From an uncultured Oscillospiraceae bacterium (lineage in GTDB: Bacteria > Bacillota > Clostridia > Oscillospirales > Acutalibacteraceae): a DNA stretch of 15,948 nt. The stretch covers positions 1 to 15,948 of the forward strand of contig URYV01000018.1 of the NCBI GenBank assembly GCA_900552285.1. Direction: 5' to 3'. Position numbers and translations under genes: made by a program. The notes below the pieces were generated by a model. The model searched no databases. It was not told the origin of the DNA and saw nothing but the letters and a program-made list of their open reading frames with translations. This document shows positions 7,111 through 13,720 of this stretch, piece by piece (position 1 is the first letter of the stretch; each line of letters opens with the position of its first letter).

Positions 7111-7137
7111 TAAAATATTAAAATAATGTTATTTTAA

Positions 7138-7166
7138 TTGAACTTACAGGGGAAAAATGATAGAAT
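7138..7166 (+). promoter_or_regulatory. Promoter of the peptide-binding lipoprotein gene
   Basis: TTGAAC (7138-7143), 17-base spacer, TAGAAT (7161-7166). The predicted start is near 7173, about 20 bases before the ATG, with an AGAGGTG ribosome site in between. It is divergent from the two-component operon. Confidence 0.7.
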
Positions 7167-7193
7167 AAAGGTATCTTAACAAAGAGGTGCAAA

Positions 7194-8750
7194 ATGAAAA
7201 AATTTCTGTCCGCAGCTCTTGCGGGACTTATTATATTTTCCTTTTCGTCATGTAAAAAGGACACGGGCGGAAAGGTCATAACCTTTGAAACCGAAACGGC
7301 GGCCGATACCGTCGATCCGCTGCTTTGCTCAAACAAAACCGAGCTGACGGCGGTTTACAATATTTTCGAACCTCTCGTTATTCTCGAGAGCGACGGGACG
7401 CTGTCGCCGGGGGCGGCCGAAAGCTATGAAATTTCTTCCGACAAATTAAAAATAACCTTTAATCTGCGGGAGGGCGCCTGCTGGTCGGACGGCGAGCGGG
7501 TGACCGCCGACGATTTTGCCTATACCCTCGAGCGCGCCGTCGATCCCGTCACCAAGTTTTCCGGGGCGTCGGCTCTTTCCAACATCAAAAATGCCGCTGA
7601 AATTTCAAACGGCTCGATGTCGGCAAGCTCGCTCGGCGTGACGGCATCGGGAAATAGGCTTGAGGTGGAGCTTTCCTCTGTCGACGGCGACATTATATAC
7701 TGTTTTGCGGGGCCCGCGGGTATGCCCTGCCGAAGGGATGTTTTCGAAGCCGCCAAGGGAAAATATTGCATGACCAAGGAGACCACCGTTTCCAACGGCC
7801 CCTTTTATGTTTCCCGCTGGGTAAAATCCCAAGGGGAAGAAGCTCTTAAATTTATTAAAAACGAGCATTATGTCGGGCTTCACGAGGCCGTTTCCCAAGG
7901 AGTTTACTGCCCCGTCAAAAAGACCGACGGCCGTCTTGACCGACTGAAAAACGGAAATATCGACAGCGGATTTTTGCCCTCCGAGCTTGTTTCCTCGGCG
8001 CAAAACGGAAAGAATACGCTGCTTTCGACATATACCTCAACCGCGGTTTTGGCCTTTTCTACTTCGGAAAAATCCCCTCTTGCCGACAGCACACTCCGCC
8101 GCGGACTTTACATGACGGCCGACCTAGCCTCGGTTTCGTCGGTTCTGCCCGAAAGCTGCGAACAGGCCGGCGACATTATCCCTCCCGGCAGCATATGCTC
8201 GGCGGGAATCTGGCGAAACGACAACCCGCCCGATGTTCAAAGCATACGATCTCAGGAAACGAATGATCTTATTTCAAAATCAAAGGATGTTTTGGCTCAG
8301 AACAAGGTTGTTGCGCTGACCGTCGCATATGAAACCGAAACCGACAAGGCCGCCGTCAATTATACCGTTCAAAATTGGCAAAAGCAGTTCGGTCTTAAGG
8401 TCGAAACGGTGCAGGCAAGCAGGGCTTCGGTGATTTTGGGGCTTAAAGACGGGAAATATGCCGCGGGAATTTTCAAAATTCCCTCTGCCGACAAAATGGC
8501 GGCCACAACCCTGCTCGAGCTTTCCTCGGCGGGTCTTTCCCTTTCAAACAGCCGTTTTGACGAGGCGCTTGCCGCGGCGGGAGATTCCTATGAAAAACAG
8601 CTTGCCGCCGAAAACATTTTGTTTGAGGATTGCCTTGTTTGTCCCGTTTATTATGAAAAAAGCTTTTGCGTTTTTTCGGAAAACGTGACCGAGCCCGAGC
8701 TTTTCGCCATGTCGGGAACGGTTGATTTCCGTCGCTGCGGACTCGAATAA
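7194..8750 (+). CDS. Oligopeptide-type ABC transporter substrate-binding lipoprotein (orphan)
   Basis: A 518-residue extracellular solute-binding protein of family 5 (OppA/DppA class), which captures peptides, or sometimes nickel or sugars, for an ABC importer. Residues 1-20 form a lipoprotein signal peptide ending in FSSC, so C20 would be lipidated and anchor the protein outside the membrane. The family start pattern is clear: TVDPLLCSN..., YNIFEPLV, LSPGAAESYEISSD, ITFNLREGACWSDGERVTADDF. Length is near the family norm. Permease and ATPase genes are absent on both sides, so it must borrow a transporter encoded elsewhere or act as a ligand sensor. It is divergently transcribed from the sensor kinase operon. 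No terminator is seen before the DUF378 gene, so the two may share a transcript. The ligand cannot be predicted. Confidence 0.88.
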   Translation: MKKFLSAALAGLIIFSFSSCKKDTGGKVITFETETAADTVDPLLCSNKTELTAVYNIFEPLVILESDGTLSPGAAESYEISSDKLKITFNLREGACWSDGERVTADDFAYTLERAVDPVTKFSGASALSNIKNAAEISNGSMSASSLGVTASGNRLEVELSSVDGDIIYCFAGPAGMPCRRDVFEAAKGKYCMTKETTVSNGPFYVSRWVKSQGEEALKFIKNEHYVGLHEAVSQGVYCPVKKTDGRLDRLKNGNIDSGFLPSELVSSAQNGKNTLLSTYTSTAVLAFSTSEKSPLADSTLRRGLYMTADLASVSSVLPESCEQAGDIIPPGSICSAGIWRNDNPPDVQSIRSQETNDLISKSKDVLAQNKVVALTVAYETETDKAAVNYTVQNWQKQFGLKVETVQASRASVILGLKDGKYAAGIFKIPSADKMAATTLLELSSAGLSLSNSRFDEALAAAGDSYEKQLAAENILFEDCLVCPVYYEKSFCVFSENVTEPELFAMSGTVDFRRCGLE

Positions 8751-8807
8751 AAATTTTGAATAAATCTCGCTTTGTGAGGAAAACTATTTTCGAAGAGGTG
8801 AGATATA

Positions 8808-9026
8808 ATGATCATGGACAGAATTGCGCTCATTTTAACCATAATCGGAGCGCTCAATTGGGGCAGTATCGGCCTTTTCCGCTTTGATATTGTTGCGTGG
8901 ATCTTCGGCGGACAGGACGCGGGATTCAGCAGGGTTATATATACCTTGGTGGCTCTTGCGGGAATTTGGTGCATTTCTCTTCTCTTCAGAGGAAGGGACC
9001 GCGAGCCTGACAGAAACTATACCTGA
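8808..9026 (+). CDS. DUF378 family small membrane protein
   Basis: A 72-residue protein with two membrane segments, about 5-26 (IALILTIIGALNWGSIGLF) and 40-60 (VIYTLVALAGIWCISLLF), and a charged C-terminal tail. The ALNWG and VYxLVGLAGIW-like motifs mark the DUF378 (YuzA-like) family of bacterial membrane proteins of unknown function. ATG at 8808 lies 7 bases after GAGGTG; the in-frame ATG at 8814 is too far from it. It follows the peptide-binding lipoprotein by 57 bases and is followed by two hairpins (9036-9053, 9083-9113). No role can be assigned. Confidence 0.85.
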   Translation: MIMDRIALILTIIGALNWGSIGLFRFDIVAWIFGGQDAGFSRVIYTLVALAGIWCISLLFRGRDREPDRNYT

Positions 9027-9035
9027 CCTGCCCCG

Positions 9036-9053
9036 ACGGCGATTTTTCGCCGT
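9036..9053 (+). other. Perfect hairpin after the DUF378 gene
   Basis: ACGGCGA-TTTT-TCGCCGT, a 7-base stem with a T4 loop, starting 10 bases after the stop codon. No T-tract follows, so it may protect the mRNA end rather than terminate. Confidence 0.5.
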
Positions 9054-9082
9054 TACATAAAAGCAAAGAGGAAATAAAAAGT

Positions 9083-9113
9083 AAAAGCTGCAGACATTAC
9101 GCCTGCAGCTTTT
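9083..9113 (+). terminator. Likely terminator of the lipoprotein/DUF378 unit
   Basis: AAAAGCTGCAG (9083-9093) and CTGCAGCTTTT (9103-9113) form a perfect 11-base stem with a 9-base loop; the stem ends in T4. The symmetric A/T ends would allow it to work in both directions. Confidence 0.7.
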
Positions 9114-9154
9114 AAACTGTCCGCAAAGTTTATCGGAATTTTGACGGTAATACG

Positions 9155-9200
9155 GCTCCCTTGTGTAAAGGGAGCTGTCGCGAAGCGACTGAGGGATTGT
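9155..9200. repeat. Dispersed double-hairpin repeat of gut-Clostridia type
   Basis: In the 320-base gene-free gap 9027-9345. GCTCCCTT/AAGGGAGC (9155-9162, 9168-9175) and GTCGC-gaa-GCGAC (9177-9189) form adjacent hairpins, followed by TGAGGGATTGT (9190-9200). I recognise this arrangement as a very common intergenic repeat in gut Clostridia genomes (from memory, not searched). A further 8-base stem (GCAAAAAC/GTTTTTGC, 9223-9247) nearby may belong to the same element. It has no coding capacity. Confidence 0.7.
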
Positions 9201-9285
9201 GGATTTACAAACATATTTCCGCGCAAAAACGTGATTTGAGTTTTTGCTTTGTACCCGTTGTCGGTCCGATTTAAATTGAAAAAAC

Positions 9286-9330
9286 AAAGCAGGCTTTACG
9301 TTACCGTGAAAACCTGCTTTATCTTTTTTT
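9286..9330. terminator. Bidirectional terminator
   Basis: AAAGCAGG (9286-9293) pairs with CCTGCTTT (9313-9320); inside, TTTACG/CGT-AAA extend the stem around TTAC. A T7 tract follows on the plus side (9324-9330), and GTTTTTTC follows on the minus side. It ends the minus-strand rimI operon and blocks plus-strand read-through. Confidence 0.85.
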
Positions 9331-9345
9331 CGAAAGCCTCAGACG

Positions 9346-9786
9346 TTATGTCTGCAGCCTTTTTGTCATTATAACCGCGTCGTCCGTCGGGTCGGAATAA
9401 TATCCCCTGCGGACGCCGACGGGGACAAATCCGCATTTTTCGTAGAGCTTCTTTGCGGGAATGTTGCCCGAGCGCACCTCAAGAGTCAGCTCAAGACAGC
9501 CTTTTTCTTTGGCTCTTTCTTCAAGGGCGGCTATGAGCGAAAGGGCCGCGCCCCTTTTGCGAAAGAGCGGGTCAACGGCGACGTTGTTTATATATGCCGT
9601 TTCAAGGACGGCGTCGGCCGAGATATAACCCGCCACGGTCCCGTTTTCAAGGGCGCAGAGAAATATGCTGTGCCCGTTTTTTTGTGTGTCGAGAATGTTC
9701 TGCCGAGTCCACGGGTGGGAAAAACACATTTTTTCCAGCCGTTCCACCGCGTCAAGCATGCTTTCGTCAAAATCAGCCGTTTTCAT
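9346..9786 (-). CDS. rimI: Ribosomal protein S18 alanine N-acetyltransferase
   Basis: A 146-residue GNAT acetyltransferase. RimI transfers acetyl from acetyl-CoA to the N-terminal alanine of ribosomal protein S18. Family marks are the EKMCFSHPWT start region, the acetyl-CoA loop NNVAVDPLFRKRGAALSL (Q/RxxGxG variant RKRGAA), LEVRSGNIPAKKLYEKCGF and the end VRRGYYSDPTDDAVIM. Length fits the family. I chose ATG 9786, which lies 7 bases after GGGGAG; TTG at 9789 is the only other nearby start and is too close to the site. The first 14 bases overlap the phosphatase gene, so translation is probably coupled. In many Firmicutes rimI sits with tsaB/tsaD/tsaE; that association is absent here. Confidence 0.9.
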   Translation of the reverse strand: MKTADFDESMLDAVERLEKMCFSHPWTRQNILDTQKNGHSIFLCALENGTVAGYISADAVLETAYINNVAVDPLFRKRGAALSLIAALEERAKEKGCLELTLEVRSGNIPAKKLYEKCGFVPVGVRRGYYSDPTDDAVIMTKRLQT

Positions 9787-10192
9787 CAAGCAGCTCCCCG
9801 ATTTTTTTCACAAGCTCGTCCCGACAGGCACGGTAGACGTCAAGATTTCCGCCGAAGGGGTCGTCGACGCCAAGCGGTTCGGTCACCTTTTCGCCGTCGT
9901 TAAAGGCGTCGGTGAGAATGATTTTGTGGGTGGTGTTCAGCGGAACCACACGGTCGGCCTCATAAAAAAGGTCGTTTGACAGCATGACCGAGCGGTGATT
10001 TGAAATGTCTACGCCGATTTCCTTGCAGGCCGAAACGGCATTTTCGGCGGGGAGCATACCGGGAGAAACCGAAATGCCCGCGCTTTTGGCGGCGGCGTCA
10101 ATTCCGCGCTCTTTTGCCATTTTGTTAAAAATACCCTGAGCCATGGGGCTTCGGCAGGTGTTGCCGGTGCAGATAAAAAGATATTTTTTCAT
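9773..10192 (-). CDS. ywlE: LMW phosphatase, protein-arginine phosphatase (YwlE) type
   Basis: A 139-residue low-molecular-weight phosphatase, cytoplasmic. The P-loop is C8-TGNTC-R14-S, with C8 as nucleophile and R14 binding phosphate; the general acid is D111 in DDPFGG near the C-terminus. T12 in the loop, where tyrosine phosphatases have isoleucine (CxGNICRS), is the position known in Bacillus YwlE to select phospho-arginine. This makes protein-arginine phosphatase, the opponent of the McsB kinase, the better call than tyrosine phosphatase. The ATG at 10192 shares one base with the TGA of the DUF3048 gene, and its 3' end overlaps rimI, so the three genes form one tightly coupled operon. Confidence 0.85.
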   Translation of the reverse strand: MKKYLFICTGNTCRSPMAQGIFNKMAKERGIDAAAKSAGISVSPGMLPAENAVSACKEIGVDISNHRSVMLSNDLFYEADRVVPLNTTHKIILTDAFNDGEKVTEPLGVDDPFGGNLDVYRACRDELVKKIGELLDENG

Positions 10193-11301
10193 CAGTCGTT
10201 CACGCTTTCGGCGGCAGATTCCTCCGAGGCGGCGGGAGCGGGCTCAATGACGGTTTTGGAAGAAAGGTTTATGTCGGGGAAGGCTATAAAGGAGGTTCCC
10301 GCATTGACCGAAAGCTCGCTGCCGTCGGTGTTTTTAAGAGTCAGACAATCGGAGGCGTCGCCCTTTGACCATTTGATTTCCTTGATTTTGCCGTCGGAAA
10401 TATAATATCCCGAGCCGCCGTCAAGATCGGTGCGGACGTGATAACCGTCGGAAAATTCATGTGTGGGGGCATAGAGCACGAAAACGTTGTCAAATTCGAA
10501 TTTTTCGTCGGTAAAATAATCCGTCTGAGCCTTTCCGAAGGGGCAGCGGCGGTATTTGCCTGTGTCGGCGTCATAGGTAAAGGTCGAGTAGTTGTCTCCC
10601 GACATATAATATTTTATCGAGGTGCACTCGTTGCCTTCGGCCGTCTTTTTGTCGGGGTCGTTAAAGCTGAAAAGGGTTTTGCCCGAAAGATCGGAGGAAA
10701 TGCTGCTGCGGTATTTGTCGTAAACGGCGTCCGCAATTGTTTTTCCGTTTATGTAGAGGGTGTGTTCATAGGCAAGACCGTTCTTTATGCGGGTGGAAAG
10801 ACTGTCGCTTTGGGCGCCCAGGTCGAAGAAATCGAAGTTGTCAAGCTCGTTTGCGTAGGGACGGGTGTAGCGGTCGTCCATGCCGCAGTGGACATATATC
10901 GCGTCGAGGGATTTGGCAAGCTGAACATAGGAATATCTTGCCGAGCGGATGGTTCCGAGTCTTTCGCATTTTGAAATGTCGGAAAAGACCGCCATGAGAC
11001 GGGAAATTCCTCCCTCCACAAGGCATTCGAAAACCACGTCGGCGTCGTTAAGACCGGTTTGAACGGGCTGAGCGGTGGAAATGTTGTTGACCATAACCGC
11101 AACGGGACGTTTGCCTACGGCGCTGTCGTCAAGCTCACCGTAAATTCCCGTGAGAAGATTGAGATTTCCTTTGTCCTCCTCTATGGAAACCGCCGACTGT
11201 CTGCCGTCGCTTTCGGATACGGGGTCGGTCTTTTCGACGCAGCCCGAAAGCAGGAGGGCGAAAATTATCGCCGAAGAAATCAAAGCATAAAACTTTTTCA
11301 T
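10192..11301 (-). CDS. DUF3048 (YerB-like) lipoprotein
   Basis: A 369-residue predicted lipoprotein. The signal peptide ends in the lipobox LLSGC with C21 as the lipid site, followed by a charged linker rich in S, D and E. The conserved core begins at GKRPVAVMVNN and continues with GLNDADVVFECLVEGGISRLMAVF and LGTIRSARYSYVQLA, the signature of the DUF3048 N-terminal domain; the C-terminal part (about 240-350) holds a second domain with YISDGKIKEIKWSKGD. Family function is unknown; it acts at the outer face of the membrane. ATG 11301 gives a standard lipoprotein start with purine-rich AAAGGAAAGAG upstream; GTG at 11307 is an alternative. It is first in the operon with ywlE and rimI. Confidence 0.88.
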   Translation of the reverse strand: MKKFYALISSAIIFALLLSGCVEKTDPVSESDGRQSAVSIEEDKGNLNLLTGIYGELDDSAVGKRPVAVMVNNISTAQPVQTGLNDADVVFECLVEGGISRLMAVFSDISKCERLGTIRSARYSYVQLAKSLDAIYVHCGMDDRYTRPYANELDNFDFFDLGAQSDSLSTRIKNGLAYEHTLYINGKTIADAVYDKYRSSISSDLSGKTLFSFNDPDKKTAEGNECTSIKYYMSGDNYSTFTYDADTGKYRRCPFGKAQTDYFTDEKFEFDNVFVLYAPTHEFSDGYHVRTDLDGGSGYYISDGKIKEIKWSKGDASDCLTLKNTDGSELSVNAGTSFIAFPDINLSSKTVIEPAPAASEESAAESVND

Positions 11302-11336
11302 AAGCACTCTTTCCTTTACATTTGTATATTTATTAT

Positions 11337-11365
11337 ATGATAACCGATTTTACCCGTTTTTACAA
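11337..11365 (-). promoter_or_regulatory. Probable promoter of the DUF3048-ywlE-rimI operon
   Basis: Minus-strand TTGTAA (11360-11365), 17 bases, TATCAT (11337-11342), in an AT-rich stretch that also holds TATAAT at 11332-11337. The spacer contains the octamer GTAAAATC (minus strand, 11346-11353), the same as in the operator upstream of the response regulator. Confidence 0.5.
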
Positions 11366-11388
11366 GTGCTTTGAAAAAAACAGCCGTC

Positions 11389-11416
11389 AAAAACCGCCTC
11401 CTTTTCGGGGAGGCGG
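11389..11416 (-). terminator. Terminator after the DUF11 gene
   Basis: Minus strand: CCGCCTCC (11409-11416) pairs with GGAGGCGG (11394-11401) around a 7-base loop, followed by TTTTT (11389-11393). The eight GC-rich pairs make it strong. It lies 15 bases after the stop codon. Confidence 0.88.
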
Positions 11417-11431
11417 CGAAAAAAACTGCAA

Positions 11432-12286
11432 TCAGAGCGTTCCTGTGACGGTCAGAACTGCCTTTGAGGGAGTGACCGTGACGGCTCCCGTCGTCGAATC
11501 CTGAACGAAGGTTGCAGCGGGAAGTGTGATTTGCCCTGCGGTTGTGGAGAAAACTCCCGTCGCGGCGTCATAGGTGTATCCGTCGGGGGAGGTGAGCGCC
11601 GTGCCGTTAAGGGTGACCGAGATGTCGGATAAAATGGGATTGAAGGTATCGGTTATGATGAGGTTGTCGGCGGCGGTCGCTTCGGTGTTGCCTCGGTTTT
11701 CCACCGTGAAGGTGTAGGTCACACGTCCGTTTTCGGCAACGGGGGAGGGAGAAATGCTCTTGCCGATGGAAAGAATCGGGCGGGCTGCGGCGGTGACGGT
11801 TTCGTCGGCGGTGACGGCGGTGATTCCCGTGCCCGAAAGAGTGACCGTATTGGTTATCGACGAGGCGGCGGACAGGGGAGCCGCATTTGTCAGCTCGGCG
11901 TCATAAACTATTACGGCGGTGGCTCCGGCGGGAATGCTTATTCCCGAAACCGACATGGGCGGACCTGCCGTGACGGTGGGAGCGGTTTGAAGTGTGCCGT
12001 TTATATAATAGAGAAGCGAGCCGCCGCGATAGCTTAAGGGATAGACCGTTTGGGTTCCGATCGAGTAGGCTCCGAGGTTGTCGGTGAGGGTGAGCCCCGT
12101 AAAGGGCGCCGAACCGGAATTTGTCGCCGTGACGACATAGGTCACTCGCCCGAGCTCGGCGTCATAGCCCGCTCCCACCGCGGTTTTTGTCAGCGCAAGG
12201 GTTTCCACAAGCTCGGCGGTGGCGATGTTGGAATTTGTCGAACCGCCGTTATAGGACAGAGTAGCTTGGTTTGTAATGGTTGCCAT
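11432..12286 (-). CDS. Leaderless DUF11-repeat protein
   Basis: A 284-residue protein of two DUF11-type beta-sandwich modules: about 30-165 (LALTKTAVGA...GRVTYVVTATNSGSAPFTGLTLTDN) and 168-284 (LSIGKSISPSPVAENGRVTYTFTVENRGN...NLIITDTF). DUF11 modules are normally extracellular adhesin or S-layer-like units. The start is unambiguous: GGAGGA lies 5 bases before ATG 12286, and the protein begins ATITNQATLSYNGG, with no signal peptide, membrane segment, sortase motif or cysteine. It is rich in T, A, S, V and poor in charge. Either it stays inside, leaves by a signal-independent route, or coats a structure assembled in the cytoplasm such as a spore; none is proven. It lies 84 bases behind the small lipoprotein gene with no terminator between, so it may be part of that operon or use its own promoter (12324-12354). 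Confidence 0.82.
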   Translation of the reverse strand: MATITNQATLSYNGGSTNSNIATAELVETLALTKTAVGAGYDAELGRVTYVVTATNSGSAPFTGLTLTDNLGAYSIGTQTVYPLSYRGGSLLYYINGTLQTAPTVTAGPPMSVSGISIPAGATAVIVYDAELTNAAPLSAASSITNTVTLSGTGITAVTADETVTAAARPILSIGKSISPSPVAENGRVTYTFTVENRGNTEATAADNLIITDTFNPILSDISVTLNGTALTSPDGYTYDAATGVFSTTAGQITLPAATFVQDSTTGAVTVTPSKAVLTVTGTL

Positions 12287-12323
12287 AAAAATCCTCCTTA
12301 AATTCAAGACCGGTCTACACTTC

Positions 12324-12354
12324 AGTATATGTCCCGAAAAAGCAAGGTTGACAA
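12324..12354 (-). promoter_or_regulatory. Candidate promoter of the DUF11 gene
   Basis: Minus strand: TTGTCA (12349-12354) with TATACT (12324-12329) at a long 19-base spacing; alternatively GTCAACCT and CATATACT (12324-12331) 13 bases apart, loosely like a sporulation sigma-E promoter. A perfect 10-base palindrome AGACCGGTCT (12307-12316) sits at the expected start site and could be an operator. All of this is tentative. Confidence 0.35.
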
Positions 12355-12370
12355 CCTGTTTGCCGAGCTT

Positions 12371-12859
12371 TCAGCCCTCGACGCGGGCGGAAAGGCCGTC
12401 GGAAAGCGAAAAGCTTTGGGGCTGTCCGTTTTTGTATGAGATTTTATATGTTTTTCCCTCAAGATTTCCCGAAAAGGTTTCTTCGCCGCCTTTTTTGCCG
12501 CAGTATGTCAGCCTGTTCGGCAGCGAACTGTCGTCGAAAATCCGAGCTGTTTTTGCAAAAACCGAGCGGGTGTCGGCGCTCGGCAATGTGTTTTTCATGC
12601 CGAAAAAAGCAAGCTCGGTTACTCCGTCGGCATATGTGACGGTCAGTCCCTCAAGGGTGCTCGGAGCAATAACCGTGAAAATATATTTGCCCGTTTGCTC
12701 CTTTATCATGTCAAATTCATATTGCTCCGACATAAACTCCGCCGATATTTTTGCCGAAAAGCACTCGGGAGTTTTTGCAAAGTTCCCGGAATTACAGCCG
12801 CAAAAAAACAGCAGCAAAAAAATCATTGCCGCTGTTTTGAAAAAATTTTTCTTTTTCAT
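12371..12859 (-). CDS. Small hypothetical lipoprotein
   Basis: A 162-residue protein with a lipoprotein signal peptide (basic KKKNFFK, hydrophobic core, lipobox FFCGC with C22). The mature part, starting NSGNFAKTPECF, has alternating strands (KISAEF.SEQYEFDMIKEQTGKYIFTVIAPSTLEGLTVTY..GVTELAFFGM) that resemble LolA/LppX-like or YmcC-type lipid-binding folds seen in Clostridia lipoproteins; this fold idea is weak. I do not recognise a named family. ATG 12859 follows the nnrD stop directly (no gap) with GGAG 5 bases upstream inside the preceding gene, so it is translated from the same mRNA. It would act on the outer face of the membrane. Confidence 0.75.
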   Translation of the reverse strand: MKKKNFFKTAAMIFLLLFFCGCNSGNFAKTPECFSAKISAEFMSEQYEFDMIKEQTGKYIFTVIAPSTLEGLTVTYADGVTELAFFGMKNTLPSADTRSVFAKTARIFDDSSLPNRLTYCGKKGGEETFSGNLEGKTYKISYKNGQPQSFSLSDGLSARVEG

Positions 12860-13717
12860 TTATTCTCCGCCCTTCTCGTATTCGAGAAACAGTCGGGGAA
12901 GCTCGTTTAAAATGTCGGAAGGCAGCATACTGCGCTGGGATTTTTTCTCTGCCGCCAAGTCTCCCGCGGCGCCGTGGATGTAAACGGCGGCCTTTGCGGC
13001 GGTTTCCGGCGAAAGCCCTTGAGCCAAAAAGGAAACGAGCATACCGGAAAGCACGTCTCCGCTGCCGCCCGTCGCCATGCCGGGATTGCCGGTGGGATTG
13101 ATAAAAACGCGCCCGTCTTTCAGCGCTAAGACGGTGCCGTGTCCCTTGAGAATTACCGTCACACCGTATTTTTTCGCAAAATCGGAGGCTGTTTTTTGCC
13201 TGTTTTGCTGCACCGTTTTGACGTCGGAATTTATAAGCCGAGCCATCTCGGCGGGATGAGGGGTCAGCAGAATTTCGCCCGAATGTTTCTCTAAAAGATT
13301 TATATGCTCAGACAGGGCGTTTATGCCGTCGGCGTCGATAACAAGAGGGGCGGCACATTCCTCTATGCAAAGCCCGATTTCAAGGGCGGTTTGCTCGGTG
13401 TTGCCCTTGCCGCAGCCGATGAGCACCGCGTCGGAGCTTTTTATGCCGCTGAAAAGAAGGGAAAGAGCGTCCCCGCCGGTTTTGCACACTGAAAATACGG
13501 CCTCCGGAACCGAAGAGGAAACAATGGGATATATGTCCTCGCCGACAAGACCTCTGCAAAGGCCGACGCCGCAAAGAAGGGCCGCTCTCATTGAAAGCAC
13601 GGCTGCGCCTGCCATACCGAGGGAACCGGTGTCGCAAAGACATTTTCCGAAGGTGCCCTTGTGACTTTCGGGGTCGCGTTTTGAGAAAAATCCGACAAAA
13701 TCCGAAGGGTTTACCAT
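12860..13717 (-). CDS. nnrD: ADP-dependent NAD(P)H-hydrate dehydratase
   Basis: A 285-residue ribokinase-like metabolite-repair enzyme (YjeF C-terminal family). It dehydrates S-NAD(P)H hydrate back to NAD(P)H using ADP. Seen here: the opening HKGTFGKCLCDTGSLGMAGAAVLS, which binds the nicotinamide substrate; VIDADGINAL (126-135); LTPHPAEMARL (151-161); LKGHGTVL (190-197); and the nucleotide-site motif NPTGNPGMATGGSGDVLSGM (208-226) with catalytic D221. The epimerase domain (NnrE) that is often fused N-terminally is absent, so epimerisation must be done by another gene. ATG 13717 follows AGAGG by 7 bases. It starts 3 bases after the DUF6106 stop and runs directly into the lipoprotein start, so it is the middle of a compact operon. 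Confidence 0.92.
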   Translation of the reverse strand: MVNPSDFVGFFSKRDPESHKGTFGKCLCDTGSLGMAGAAVLSMRAALLCGVGLCRGLVGEDIYPIVSSSVPEAVFSVCKTGGDALSLLFSGIKSSDAVLIGCGKGNTEQTALEIGLCIEECAAPLVIDADGINALSEHINLLEKHSGEILLTPHPAEMARLINSDVKTVQQNRQKTASDFAKKYGVTVILKGHGTVLALKDGRVFINPTGNPGMATGGSGDVLSGMLVSFLAQGLSPETAAKAAVYIHGAAGDLAAEKKSQRSMLPSDILNELPRLFLEYEKGGE

Positions 13718-13720
13718 GGT

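Noticed and set aside
8835..9287. 150-codon minus-strand frame over the DUF378 gene and the dispersed repeat
   Set aside because: Its translation crosses terminator hairpins and a non-coding repeat; no ribosome site.
12345..12355. Palindrome GGTTGACAACC upstream of the DUF11 gene as a regulator site
   Set aside because: Too short and unsupported by a second copy; it overlaps the possible -35 element and may be chance.
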